From: RGIG8767 sp964386235
GTDB taxonomy: Bacteria > Bacillota > Clostridia > Lachnospirales > Lachnospiraceae
Length of the DNA: 19,464 bases
Assembly (NCBI GenBank): GCA_964386235.1
Contig: CAYLSH010000035.1
Span: forward strand, 1-19,464
Direction: 5' to 3'
Positions 7,910 through 15,628 of this stretch are shown here, piece by piece. The notes beneath the pieces were generated by a model that saw only the letters and a list, made by a program, of their open reading frames with translations, did no database searches and was not told the DNA's origin. Within the stretch, counting starts at the first letter, position 1; every line of letters begins with the position of its first letter. The translations under genes and the position numbers were made by a program.

Positions 7910-9691
7910 CTAGCGGAAATCCTGCAGTTGATACTGAATGGATGTCCTGCCCCTAAACTCATTAAGCGACGGATAATAGATAATGTCCATTTTTACCTTT
8001 TCCTGCTTAATCCCCTGTTCCGAAAACAGACTCTGCGCGGTATCTTTACCATATTTACGGTTCAGACACTCCTTAAATCTGTCCAGATCCCGGAATAATA
8101 CCAGTTCAAAGTGCTGTCCGTTCTCATCCATCACCGTAATTCTTGCCATATTCTTCTTTTTGCCCATCAGTGCCGCTTTTTGAAAGATCACATTCTTCTG
8201 TGCAAAAACAGGCTTTTCATTGGCATTGCCAAACGGTTCGAGGAGGGAGAGTTGATTTAACAGATCGTAGTTAACATAACTCATTGGCATGGGAACATCA
8301 ATCAGAATCTTTTCTTCAAAATCTTCCTCTGTCAGCGTACAGTTATCATTGATCAGTGTGCGGAACTTTTCCACATTTTCTTCGGGGAGTGAAAGACCTG
8401 CTGCCATCTTGTGCCCTCCAAACTTGGTAAACAGATGGCTGCATTTTGTCATTTCCTCATATATATTGTATGCTTCAATCGAACGGGCACTCCCCTTTAC
8501 GCCCTCTTCTGCTTTGGTAAGCACAAAAGTGGGTTTTCCCGTTCTTTCCCTTACTCTTCCGGCTATAATGCCCGCAAGACTCTCATGCACATTCTCCAGA
8601 TACAAAACCAGAATCCGGTCATTTTCATAAATACCGCTGTCGATTTGTTCCATAGCTTCTTCCACGCCTTTTTCGGTCATGGCCTTGCGGTTTTCATTAT
8701 ATTCTTTCAGGGATGTTGCAATCGGCACGGCTTCTTCAAAGGTTTCTGCCTGTAATAATTCCAGTGACAGTTTTGCGCTGTCAAGTCTTCCCGTTGCATT
8801 GATGCAGGGTCCCAGCACAAATCCGATGCTGAAAGAAGATATATGAGAAGCATCCAGTTCATTGACTGCAATCAGAGCCCTGATTCCCGGATTGTGCGAA
8901 TCTTTCAGATACTCCAGCGCCGTTTTTACCAGAATACGGTTTTCATCCCTAAGCGGCATAATATCGCATACCGTAGCAATGCCCGCCAGTTCCAGCAATT
9001 CTCTTTGTACCTGTTCCAGGCAGTCTTTTTCCATATCACACAATTGCAGCAGAATCCGGATCAGTTTAAAGGCAACTACCGCCCCACATATGGAATCGAA
9101 CGGATAAGAACAGACATCCTGCTTAGGATCCACCACAGCATCCACCTGTGGCAGGATCTGTATTTTTTCCCCTTCTTTCTCCTGATAAGGAACTTCATGA
9201 TGATCCGTCACAATGCAGGTCAGTCCTTTTTCTTTTCCCAATTTCAATTCTTCCCTTGCTGCAATCCCATTATCACAGGTGAGAATGGTGTCTACTCCTT
9301 CTTCACATGCCTGTCTGATCAATGTCTCATTGATGCCGTATCCATCTTTCATACGGTGCGGAATGACCGTATCTGCCTCCGCGCCGCATACTTTTAATCC
9401 CTTATAAAGAATATAGGTTGCGCAGATACCATCCACATCATAATCTCCGATAATACGGATTTTTTTCTTTTGCAGGATTTTTTCTTTTAACAGGCATGCT
9501 GCCTTTTGGGCATCCTTTAAAAGATACGGATCATACAGTTCCTCTAAAGAAGCATGTAAAAAAGAATGCATTTCTTCTACTGTTACCAGATCCCGGTTAC
9601 GCAGGATTCGCGCAATGACCGGATCGATATGTAATTTTTCTGCGATCTGATTAAAATCAGCCTTCTTGGCTGCCATATACCATTTTGCCAT
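7910..9691 (-). CDS. recJ: Single-stranded-DNA-specific exonuclease RecJ
   Basis: 5'-3' ssDNA exonuclease of the DHH phosphoesterase family, acting in RecF-pathway recombination and repair. 593 aa, close to E. coli RecJ and lacking the long C-terminal extension of Bacillus RecJ. Metal-binding motifs: GDYDVDG (82-88; D83, D85), CDNGI with D140, and the DHH triad at 163-165. The DHHA1-domain motif FGGHKMAAGLSL and a C-terminal OB-fold-like region (about 460-593) follow. The ATG has GAGGA 5 nt upstream. It lies 99 nt downstream of secDF, separated by a stem-loop at 9729-9762. Confidence 0.96.
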   Translation of the reverse strand: MAKWYMAAKKADFNQIAEKLHIDPVIARILRNRDLVTVEEMHSFLHASLEELYDPYLLKDAQKAACLLKEKILQKKKIRIIGDYDVDGICATYILYKGLKVCGAEADTVIPHRMKDGYGINETLIRQACEEGVDTILTCDNGIAAREELKLGKEKGLTCIVTDHHEVPYQEKEGEKIQILPQVDAVVDPKQDVCSYPFDSICGAVVAFKLIRILLQLCDMEKDCLEQVQRELLELAGIATVCDIMPLRDENRILVKTALEYLKDSHNPGIRALIAVNELDASHISSFSIGFVLGPCINATGRLDSAKLSLELLQAETFEEAVPIATSLKEYNENRKAMTEKGVEEAMEQIDSGIYENDRILVLYLENVHESLAGIIAGRVRERTGKPTFVLTKAEEGVKGSARSIEAYNIYEEMTKCSHLFTKFGGHKMAAGLSLPEENVEKFRTLINDNCTLTEEDFEEKILIDVPMPMSYVNYDLLNQLSLLEPFGNANEKPVFAQKNVIFQKAALMGKKKNMARITVMDENGQHFELVLFRDLDRFKECLNRKYGKDTAQSLFSEQGIKQEKVKMDIIYYPSLNEFRGRTSIQYQLQDFR

Positions 9692-9728
9692 ATCTTCCTC
9701 AGTTCTGTCACATCTTCAACAGGAAACA

Positions 9729-9762
9729 ACAGCCGGTACAATGTTTACATCATACCGGCTGT
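9729..9762 (-). terminator. Intercistronic stem-loop between secDF and recJ (weak terminator or processing site)
   Basis: Perfect 10-bp inverted repeat ACAGCCGGTA / TACCGGCTGT around a 14-nt loop that can itself form a 4-bp helix (ATGT/ACAT). On the minus strand the stem is followed by TGTTTCC, a poor U-tract, so partial termination or 3'-end protection of the secDF mRNA is more likely than complete termination. Confidence 0.55.
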
Positions 9763-9790
9763 ATCTGCTTTTACGAAACAATTATACAAT

Positions 9791-11956
9791 CTATTTTGTC
9801 TTTTTGGTCGCTTTTTTCACAAATTTTGTACGGAAAATATACCACATAGCGCCTGCCAGACATACGGAAGAATAAGCACCGCAGGCAATACCAACCATAA
9901 TGGGCAACGCAAATTCACGAATGGATGCCACGCCCAGTACATACAATACGGCTACCATAATAAATGTAGTCAATGAAGTAAAGATACTTCTTGATAATGT
10001 CTGGTTGATACTCCGGTTTACCACTTCCTGTAACTCCATTTTTCTTCCCGGTTCTGCCAGATTTTCACGAATACGGTCAAAGATCACGATGGTCGCATTG
10101 ATGGAATATCCGACAATGGTCAGCATACAGGCAATGAAGGTGGAACCAACGGATACCCTTGCTGCTGCATAAAAAGCAAGTACTACGAGTACGTCATGCA
10201 CAAGGGCAAAAACACTGCTTGCACCAAAACGGATATCCTTAAAGCGGAACCAGATATACACGAGCATACATAAGGTAGATACCAGTACGGCGATTACGGA
10301 AGAAGATTTCATCTCCGATGAAACGGTGGAAGAAATGGTCTCTGCCGTGATGGTGTCCTTATCCACACCAAAATTATCAGCCAGTGCCTGATTTAAGGAT
10401 TCTCTTTCATCGACTCCCAAAGTCTTTGTCTTGATGATGACTTCATTCGTTCCCTGTACTTTCTGTGTCTGAATGGCATTGTCACCAATTACTTGCGCTA
10501 CAACCGGAATTACTTTTGCATCAATATCTTCCAATGTCAGGTCTTCGTTAAAAGTAACACTGGTAGAAGTACCACCCTTAAAGTCTAAGGAATAATTCAA
10601 TGCATCCCCTGTGTTTGCCTTATTCACACCCAGGAATACAAATCCGGCAATGATCACGGCTGCGGAAAGACCAAAGAAAAATACTTTCTTGGAAAGGAAA
10701 TTAATCTGTTTTCTTTCTTTTACCGTACCATAGAATTTTTCGTTCTGGATTCCCAATGCATAAAAACTGTTCATAATGATCTTGGTTACAAACAACGCCG
10801 TAAACATGGAAACCACGATACCCAGTCCCAATGTCTGTGCAAAACCTTTCACGGTTCCTGTTCCCATGATGCCAAGCACCAGTGCAGCAATCAGGGTGGT
10901 TACGTTTCCATCGATGATTGCGGAATATGCTTTCTTAAATCCAATGCTGATTGCACTGCTAACCGTTTTCCCCGTAGCAATTTCTTCCCGGATTCTGGCA
11001 AAGATGATAACATTGGCATCCACCGCCATACCGATGGAAAGAATGATACCGGCAATACCCGGCAGGGTTAAAGTAATATCAAATCCATTTAATAAAAGGA
11101 CTGTCACAATTACATATACTAAAAGAGCAATCACGGAAGCAAATCCCGGTACTCTGTAAACTGCAATCATAAAAACAGCAATCAGAATCAGACCGATAAT
11201 CGCTGCCAGTATACTCGTCTGAATCGCAGTCTGACCAAGTTGCGCACCTACTACATTGGAACGAAGTTCTTCCAGTTCCAGTTTCAATCCACCGATACGG
11301 ATCGTAGAGGCAAGCTGTTGTGCTTCCTCATAAGAACCCATGCCTTCAATGATGGCATTTCCATCCGTGATCGCAGCCTGTACCGTTGGCGCACTGATTA
11401 CCGTATTGTCATAAACGATCATAATCACATCATGGTTAACCACGGCTGCCGCTGTTGCATCTGCAAATTTCTGCGTACCTTCCTTGGTCATGGTAAGTGC
11501 TACCACTGCCTGGTTATTTCCCATGGAATCCTGAATATTTCTTGCCTGTGCATCCGCAATATCCGTACCGCTTAACACAACATTGCCACTTACATCCACA
11601 AATTCCAGGGAACCCGGCTTTCCTAACTCTTCCAAAATCGCATTCGCATCGGAAACACCCGGGATCTCAATATTGATCCGGTTAGAACCTTCCTGATAAA
11701 CCAGGGATTCCGTACTGTAACCGGTTACACGCTGCTGTAGTTTGTAAATAGTGTCCGCCATATCCTCGGAACTGGGATCTTCATCCCCCACTACCTGATA
11801 GGTAATGCTGACACCGCCCGCAAGATCAAGTCCCTGTTTAATGTTGTAAACAGATCCTGTCCTGTCCGCATCCAGTCCAAACAGTGCCGTAAAAGTACCT
11901 GCTGCCATCAGTACCACAATCACAAGCAGGCTGATGATTCCTTTTTTCTTAGTCAT
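9791..11956 (-). CDS. secDF: Fused protein translocase subunit SecDF
   Basis: Membrane component that uses the proton motive force to pull proteins from the SecYEG channel. The 721-aa chain fuses SecD and SecF. An N-terminal TM helix (about 5-27) and a large extracytoplasmic domain with GLDLAGGVS (42-50) precede five TM helices (about 244-395) carrying SIGMAVDANVIIFARIREE with D313. The SecF half starts near 420, with DFKGGTS (459-464) and GYSINATIVIFDRIREN (616-632). The second half shows A621 where the family typically has Asp (N-D-T). The start used is the ATG with GAGGAG 6-7 nt upstream; it overlaps the last 8 nt of scfB, implying translational coupling. An in-frame ATG 18 nt further upstream is possible. 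No yajC is present in the window. Confidence 0.96.
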   Translation of the reverse strand: MTKKKGIISLLVIVVLMAAGTFTALFGLDADRTGSVYNIKQGLDLAGGVSITYQVVGDEDPSSEDMADTIYKLQQRVTGYSTESLVYQEGSNRINIEIPGVSDANAILEELGKPGSLEFVDVSGNVVLSGTDIADAQARNIQDSMGNNQAVVALTMTKEGTQKFADATAAAVVNHDVIMIVYDNTVISAPTVQAAITDGNAIIEGMGSYEEAQQLASTIRIGGLKLELEELRSNVVGAQLGQTAIQTSILAAIIGLILIAVFMIAVYRVPGFASVIALLVYVIVTVLLLNGFDITLTLPGIAGIILSIGMAVDANVIIFARIREEIATGKTVSSAISIGFKKAYSAIIDGNVTTLIAALVLGIMGTGTVKGFAQTLGLGIVVSMFTALFVTKIIMNSFYALGIQNEKFYGTVKERKQINFLSKKVFFFGLSAAVIIAGFVFLGVNKANTGDALNYSLDFKGGTSTSVTFNEDLTLEDIDAKVIPVVAQVIGDNAIQTQKVQGTNEVIIKTKTLGVDERESLNQALADNFGVDKDTITAETISSTVSSEMKSSSVIAVLVSTLCMLVYIWFRFKDIRFGASSVFALVHDVLVVLAFYAAARVSVGSTFIACMLTIVGYSINATIVIFDRIRENLAEPGRKMELQEVVNRSINQTLSRSIFTSLTTFIMVAVLYVLGVASIREFALPIMVGIACGAYSSVCLAGAMWYIFRTKFVKKATKKTK

Positions 11957-13352
11957 TTGTCTTCTCCTCTTCATCTGAAAGCGCCACCTTCATCATAATG
12001 GCACATTCAATTCTCTTTCTCTGTAATTCACAGCCAATATCGTATGCATCATTGATTTTTCCATGAAAATTATAGGAATTGGCTGCGCAACCGCCACTGC
12101 AGTAAAACTTTGCAAAACAATCGCGGCATTTATCTTTTGCATAAACATTACAGGTCTTAAATTCATCGCGGATATCCGTTCGGGTAATACCGGTATCCAC
12201 ATTTCCCATCAGGAATTCTTCCTGTCCGACAAACTGATGACAGGGATAGAAATCTCCCCACGGGGTAACGGCAAGATATTCCGTTCCCGAACCGCAGCCG
12301 GACAAACGTTTTGCCACACAGGGGCCACCCGTTAAATCAATCATGAAATGGAAGAAATTAACACCCTTTCCTTCCTTTCTGCGACGGATCAGATCCTTTG
12401 CCAGTTTATCATATTCTTCTAAAATCGTAGGAATATCCTCTTCTCTGATTGCATAAGCATCCTCCGGCTTTGCCACCACCGGTTCTACGGAGATCTGCTC
12501 AAATCCCAGATCTGCCAGATGGGCTACGTCCTTTGAAAAATCAAGATTATTGTGTGTGAAAGTACCTCTCACATAATAATCCGTCTGATTGCGGCTTTCT
12601 GCCACTTTTTTAAACTTCGGAACAATCACATCGTAACTGCCCTGTCCTCCGCGAAACGGACGCATCTTGTCATTGATCTCTTTTCTGCCGTCAATGCTGC
12701 ATACAATGTTACTCATCTCTTTGTTGGCAAATTCCAATATTTCATCATTTAACAGGATTCCGTTTGTCGTAAGGGTAAAACGGAATTTCTTATTATGCGG
12801 TTTCTCTAAACTTCTTCCGTATGCCACCAACTGTTTTACTACATCCCAGTTCATCAAAGGCTCGCCGCCAAAAAAGTCCACTTCCAGATTTACTCTGCTT
12901 CCGGAATTGGCTACCAGAAAATCCAGTGCTTTTTTTCCTACTTCATAACTCATCAAAGCACGTCTTCCATGGTATTCTCCTTCTTCTGCAAAGCAATACT
13001 GACAGGCAAGATTACAATCATGGGCAATATGAAGGCAAAGTGCTTTTACCACGGTCTGTCTCTTTTTAAAGTCCATGATATAGTCCTTATAGACATCTTC
13101 CGTATACAGTTGACCCATTTCTTTTAACTCTAAAAGTTCTTCACAGACTTCCCTCATCTCTTCCTCTTTATAAGGAAGAACTCTGCACGCTTCTATGGCC
13201 TGTGTCAGTGTCTCTTCTTTTGGCAGATCCTTTTCTACCACTTTTTCCACCAGTGGAATCGCATCATATACGCAGTCATCCACCACGTGAACCGATCCAC
13301 TGTTTACATCCAATACGATGTTATATCCGTTATTTTTATACTGATGTATCAC
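11949..13352 (-). CDS. scfB: SCIFF-peptide thioether maturase, radical SAM/SPASM (ScfB, CteB-like)
   Basis: Radical SAM enzyme of the SCIFF maturase family (CteB in C. thermocellum), which installs cysteine thioether crosslinks in the SCIFF precursor. 467 aa. An N-terminal peptide-recognition-like segment (about 1-90, HQYKNNGYNIVLDVNSGSVH) precedes the radical SAM core with C113, C117, C120 (CNLACQYC). A FFGGEPLMNW segment lies at 160-169. The SPASM region has cysteines 345, 353, 371, 401, 409, 412, 418, 422 and 441, enough for two auxiliary 4Fe-4S clusters. The start is taken as GTG because AAGGAG lies exactly 6 nt upstream and the family begins with xIHQYK; an in-frame ATG 30 nt upstream has no such site. 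The precursor gene scfA lies 138 nt upstream; secDF overlaps its end. Confidence 0.95.
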   Translation of the reverse strand: MIHQYKNNGYNIVLDVNSGSVHVVDDCVYDAIPLVEKVVEKDLPKEETLTQAIEACRVLPYKEEEMREVCEELLELKEMGQLYTEDVYKDYIMDFKKRQTVVKALCLHIAHDCNLACQYCFAEEGEYHGRRALMSYEVGKKALDFLVANSGSRVNLEVDFFGGEPLMNWDVVKQLVAYGRSLEKPHNKKFRFTLTTNGILLNDEILEFANKEMSNIVCSIDGRKEINDKMRPFRGGQGSYDVIVPKFKKVAESRNQTDYYVRGTFTHNNLDFSKDVAHLADLGFEQISVEPVVAKPEDAYAIREEDIPTILEEYDKLAKDLIRRRKEGKGVNFFHFMIDLTGGPCVAKRLSGCGSGTEYLAVTPWGDFYPCHQFVGQEEFLMGNVDTGITRTDIRDEFKTCNVYAKDKCRDCFAKFYCSGGCAANSYNFHGKINDAYDIGCELQRKRIECAIMMKVALSDEEEKTND

Positions 13353-13383
13353 AAAAAACTCCTTCAAAATCCAATTATTCACA

Positions 13384-13416
13384 CTATGTTTTATCCGGAC
13401 TCTGATAAAAACATAG
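13384..13416 (-). promoter_or_regulatory. Stem-loop 2 of the scfA-scfB intergenic region
   Basis: A 12-bp stem (ctatgttttatc / gataaaaacatag, one bulged base) with an 8-nt loop. Its end lies about 20 nt before the scfB ribosome binding site. It directly follows a second hairpin with a single base between them. On the minus strand it begins with a CTATGTTTTTATC arm, so the T-run that could serve the preceding hairpin as a terminator tail is built into this stem. Confidence 0.55.
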
Positions 13417-13417
13417 G

Positions 13418-13454
13418 AAACAGACTCGAAACCTTTGCAGTTACGAGTCTGTTT
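13418..13454 (-). terminator. Stem-loop 1 downstream of scfA (attenuating terminator candidate)
   Basis: Perfect 11-bp inverted repeat AAACAGACTCG / CGAGTCTGTTT around a 15-nt loop, 36 nt after the scfA stop. Downstream T residues are interrupted (TTTCCTATGTTTTT), which suggests partial termination. This would leave more scfA mRNA than scfB-secDF mRNA, a common layout for precursor peptide and maturase genes. Confidence 0.6.
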
Positions 13455-13490
13455 AAAAGCATGTTCTTATTTAACCTGCATCTTTTTTGA

Positions 13491-13634
13491 TTATTTCATC
13501 TTTTCGCAGCTCTGGTTTCCTACTGTGCAGGATGTCTTACAAGCTGACTGGCAGGATGTCTGGCATTCTCCGCATCCGCCTTTTTTCATGGACTCTTTTA
13601 AATCCCTTGTGCTGATTGTCTTGATATGTTTCAT
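13491..13634 (-). CDS. scfA: SCIFF precursor peptide (six cysteines in forty-five residues; ranthipeptide)
   Basis: A 47-residue peptide with six cysteines at 21, 24, 28, 32, 36 and 43. It starts MKHIKTIS, has a GG pair at 19-20 just before the first Cys, and continues GECQTSCQSACKTSC, matching the nearly invariant SCIFF family. It is the substrate of the adjacent radical SAM enzyme, which joins Cys sulfur to Thr carbon; Thr26, Thr34 and Thr37 are available acceptors. As I recall it, the first thioether reported in the C. thermocellum homologue CteA joins Cys32 to Thr37, and both positions are present here. A strong AAGGAGG site lies 7 nt before the ATG, consistent with high expression. Its biological role is not settled; a signalling role has been proposed in solventogenic clostridia. 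Confidence 0.96.
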   Translation of the reverse strand: MKHIKTISTRDLKESMKKGGCGECQTSCQSACKTSCTVGNQSCEKMK

Positions 13635-13694
13635 GGAATGTCCTCCTTATGTTTTAACAGATCTTTATCCGATCCGTTTTTCATTCTTCAAGCA

Positions 13695-13722
13695 AGTATA
13701 CCATAATTCTTTCTTTAGTAAA
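13695..13722 (-). promoter_or_regulatory. Extended -10 promoter for scfA
   Basis: Read on the minus strand: TTTACT (13717-13722), 16-nt spacer, TATACT (13695-13700) preceded by TGG, giving an extended -10. The predicted start near 13688 leaves a 5' leader of about 54 nt before scfA. It lies in the 122-nt gap after the membrane protein gene, so the peptide can be expressed independently of it. Confidence 0.6.
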
Positions 13723-13756
13723 AGACTTTTTTGCATTATGCTTGTATCAGGTTGTA

Positions 13757-14179
13757 TCATGCAGCGGGATGGGTACAGGATGCTGCAAGCATTCCACCTA
13801 ACATCCCACTTCCGGCACAAATCAAAAAGGTGGTAAAAAGTCCGCTTCCCAAGCCGACCACGGAACCACTCGTGAGCAGGGAAATCAATAGAAGTACCAC
13901 AAAATAGACACTTCCGATTGCCAGCCCCCATAGGAATTTTTTATCTTTACATTTTTTCCCGCACAAAAAGGCTGCCAGGAAATTGGAAATTATATAAATA
14001 AGGATAATTCCCACACTGAGCACGGATTCATTCAGTGAAAATTGATAGAGCAAATATGCAAGCAACATAAGTCCCATTGTGGTAATCAGATAGGAAAGGA
14101 GTAAAAAGAGCAAAAAAAAGATGATTTCTCCTGTATTTTTCCATACCGGCGACGGTATGTGAGATGTGTTTTTTTTCAT
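13757..14179 (-). CDS. TIGR04086-type four-helix membrane protein of the SCIFF neighbourhood
   Basis: 140 aa, very hydrophobic, with four predicted TM segments (about 18-45, 53-73, 82-103, 108-134) and a short polar N terminus (MKKNTSHIPS). The second loop is basic (CGKKCKDKKF, 73-82), suggesting that side faces the cytoplasm. Length, topology, the G(K)KC..KKFLWG..IG..YF pattern and the position next to scfA match the uncharacterised family TIGR04086 of Clostridia. No catalytic motif is visible; function unknown. It could be a partner in peptide export or membrane sensing, but that rests on position only. The start has AGGAAG 6 nt upstream. It is transcribed away from the CNNM/CBS gene across a 143-nt AT-rich intergenic region. 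Confidence 0.75.
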   Translation of the reverse strand: MKKNTSHIPSPVWKNTGEIIFFLLFLLLSYLITTMGLMLLAYLLYQFSLNESVLSVGIILIYIISNFLAAFLCGKKCKDKKFLWGLAIGSVYFVVLLLISLLTSGSVVGLGSGLFTTFLICAGSGMLGGMLAASCTHPAA

Positions 14180-14322
14180 TGACCGCTTCCTTTCTTTTTC
14201 ATAACTGAGTTTATAAAAATTTAACTTATTTATATATATGTTTTATCCCGGAAATTCTTGACATTCCTTCCGCGATTTTGTATGATTTCTCCAATTACAT
14301 ATACTATTTTTAAAGGAGAGTG
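14180..14322. other. Divergent intergenic region
   Basis: Separates the leftward membrane protein gene from the rightward CNNM/CBS gene. The plus side has a near-consensus promoter at 14258-14286. On the minus side there are several TATAAA/TATATA-like -10 candidates in a very AT-rich tract (14210-14245) but no clear -35, so the start of the leftward transcript cannot be placed. Confidence 0.5.
14258..14286 (+). promoter_or_regulatory. Near-consensus promoter for the CNNM/CBS gene
   Basis: TTGACA (14258-14263), exactly 17 nt, then TATGAT (14281-14286). Predicted transcription start near 14293, about 30 nt before the ATG. It is the only plus-strand promoter needed in the window. Confidence 0.8.
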
Positions 14323-15624
14323 ATGTTTAAATTGGATACGGTCAGTATCATCCGGGCAGTCACAATCGTACTGCTGCTTTTCTTATCTGCATTTTTTTCA
14401 TCTGCAGAGACTTCCCTTACCACGATCAACCCGATCAAAGTAAGGACCCTGATTGACAATGGCAACAAGCGTGCCATCACCTTACAAAAGGTCAAGGACC
14501 AGCACGGCAAGATGCTCAGTGCTATTCTGATCGGCAATAATATCGTCAATATTTCGGCTTCGTCCCTTGCCACTACCATGGCAATTGATATCTGGGGCAG
14601 TTATGCAGTCGGTATTGCAACCGGTATTCTTACTCTTTTGGTTCTTTTATTTGGTGAGATTACCCCCAAAAATATTGCCATGTTCAAATCAGAATCCCTG
14701 GCACTTTTCTATGCTCCGATCATCTATGTGATCATGTGGGTTATGACACCTGTTATCTTCATCATTGACACCATTGCGGGATTGTTTTTAAAATGTTTCC
14801 ACATCAATCCCGGACAGAAGAATCTCATGACGGAGAATGAGCTTCGTACTTATGTGGATGTCAGCCATGAAGACGGTGTAATCGAATCCGAAGAAAAAGA
14901 TATCATCATCAATGTGTTTGATTTTTCCGATTCCGTTGCAAAAGATATCATGATTCCACGTATTGATATGGTTACCATAGAAGAAAATGCCAGCTACAAC
15001 GAATTGATGGCGCTTTTCAGGGAATGCATGTACACCCGTATTCCCGTATATAAAGATGACAGGGACAATATCATCGGTCTTGTCAACATAAAAGATTTTA
15101 TCCTTGTAAATGATAAGGATACCTTCCATGTATCCGACATTATAAGGGATGCCTACTACACTTACGAGTTTAAGAAAACGGCTGATCTTTTAATGGAAAT
15201 GAAAAAGACTACCAACAACGTGGCTTTCGTATTAAGCGAATACGGTGCCTGCGCCGGTATGATTACCTTGGAAGATTTGTTGGAAGAGATCGTCGGTGAG
15301 ATCCGTGACGAATACGATGAGGACGAAGATGAATTCATCAAAAAAGTCAGCAAGGACTGTTATCTCATTGACGGTAATCGTAAACTCGATGACATCAACG
15401 ATGCCCTCGGCACTCATTTAGAGAGCGAGGACTACGATTCCATTGCCGGTCTGGTTTTACAGATTCTTGACCGGATGCCAACTGTCGGCGAAGAGGTTCA
15501 GACACCGGACGGTATCCGCATCAAAGTCGAATCCCTGAATCAGAACCGCATCACAAAAGTTCTGATGCGCCTTCCCCAGGAAGATGCACCGGAATACGAA
15601 AAAACAGAAGATCGTAAGCATTAA
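14323..15624 (+). CDS. CNNM/DUF21 transmembrane protein with CBS pair and CorC_HlyC domain (hemolysin/YrkA family)
   Basis: Member of the CorC/CNNM family of inner-membrane proteins linked to Mg2+ (and Co2+) efflux or homeostasis; the old name hemolysin is misleading. 433 aa. The CNNM domain (about 1-165) has hydrophobic segments near 12-30, 66-90, 94-110 and 128-158, the SAFFSSAET segment and the signature GEITPK (111-116). The CBS pair spans about 205-325 (KDIMIPRIDMVTI; TRIPVYKDD; TLEDLLEEIVGEIRDE). The C-terminal CorC_HlyC domain is about 340-417. Family assignment is secure; the ion is an inference. The ATG follows AAAGGAG at short spacing (4-5 nt); a GTG one codon upstream is possible. 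It has its own promoter and terminator and is the only plus-strand gene. Confidence 0.93.
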   Translation: MFKLDTVSIIRAVTIVLLLFLSAFFSSAETSLTTINPIKVRTLIDNGNKRAITLQKVKDQHGKMLSAILIGNNIVNISASSLATTMAIDIWGSYAVGIATGILTLLVLLFGEITPKNIAMFKSESLALFYAPIIYVIMWVMTPVIFIIDTIAGLFLKCFHINPGQKNLMTENELRTYVDVSHEDGVIESEEKDIIINVFDFSDSVAKDIMIPRIDMVTIEENASYNELMALFRECMYTRIPVYKDDRDNIIGLVNIKDFILVNDKDTFHVSDIIRDAYYTYEFKKTADLLMEMKKTTNNVAFVLSEYGACAGMITLEDLLEEIVGEIRDEYDEDEDEFIKKVSKDCYLIDGNRKLDDINDALGTHLESEDYDSIAGLVLQILDRMPTVGEEVQTPDGIRIKVESLNQNRITKVLMRLPQEDAPEYEKTEDRKH

Positions 15625-15628
15625 TAAT

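Noticed and set aside
8843..9397. 184-codon open frame on the plus strand inside recJ
   Set aside because: It lies wholly antisense to a full-length RecJ with all catalytic motifs, has no ribosome binding site I can see and resembles no family.
13353..13382. In-frame ATG extending the SCIFF maturase by 10 residues
   Set aside because: The GTG start has AAGGAG at ideal spacing and matches the family N terminus; the upstream ATG has no ribosome binding site and lies close to the stem-loop.
13742..13759. Short tandem repeat ttgtatcagg/ttgtatcatg at the end of the TIGR04086-type gene
   Set aside because: Only two copies of about 8 shared bases, partly inside coding sequence; no evidence of function.
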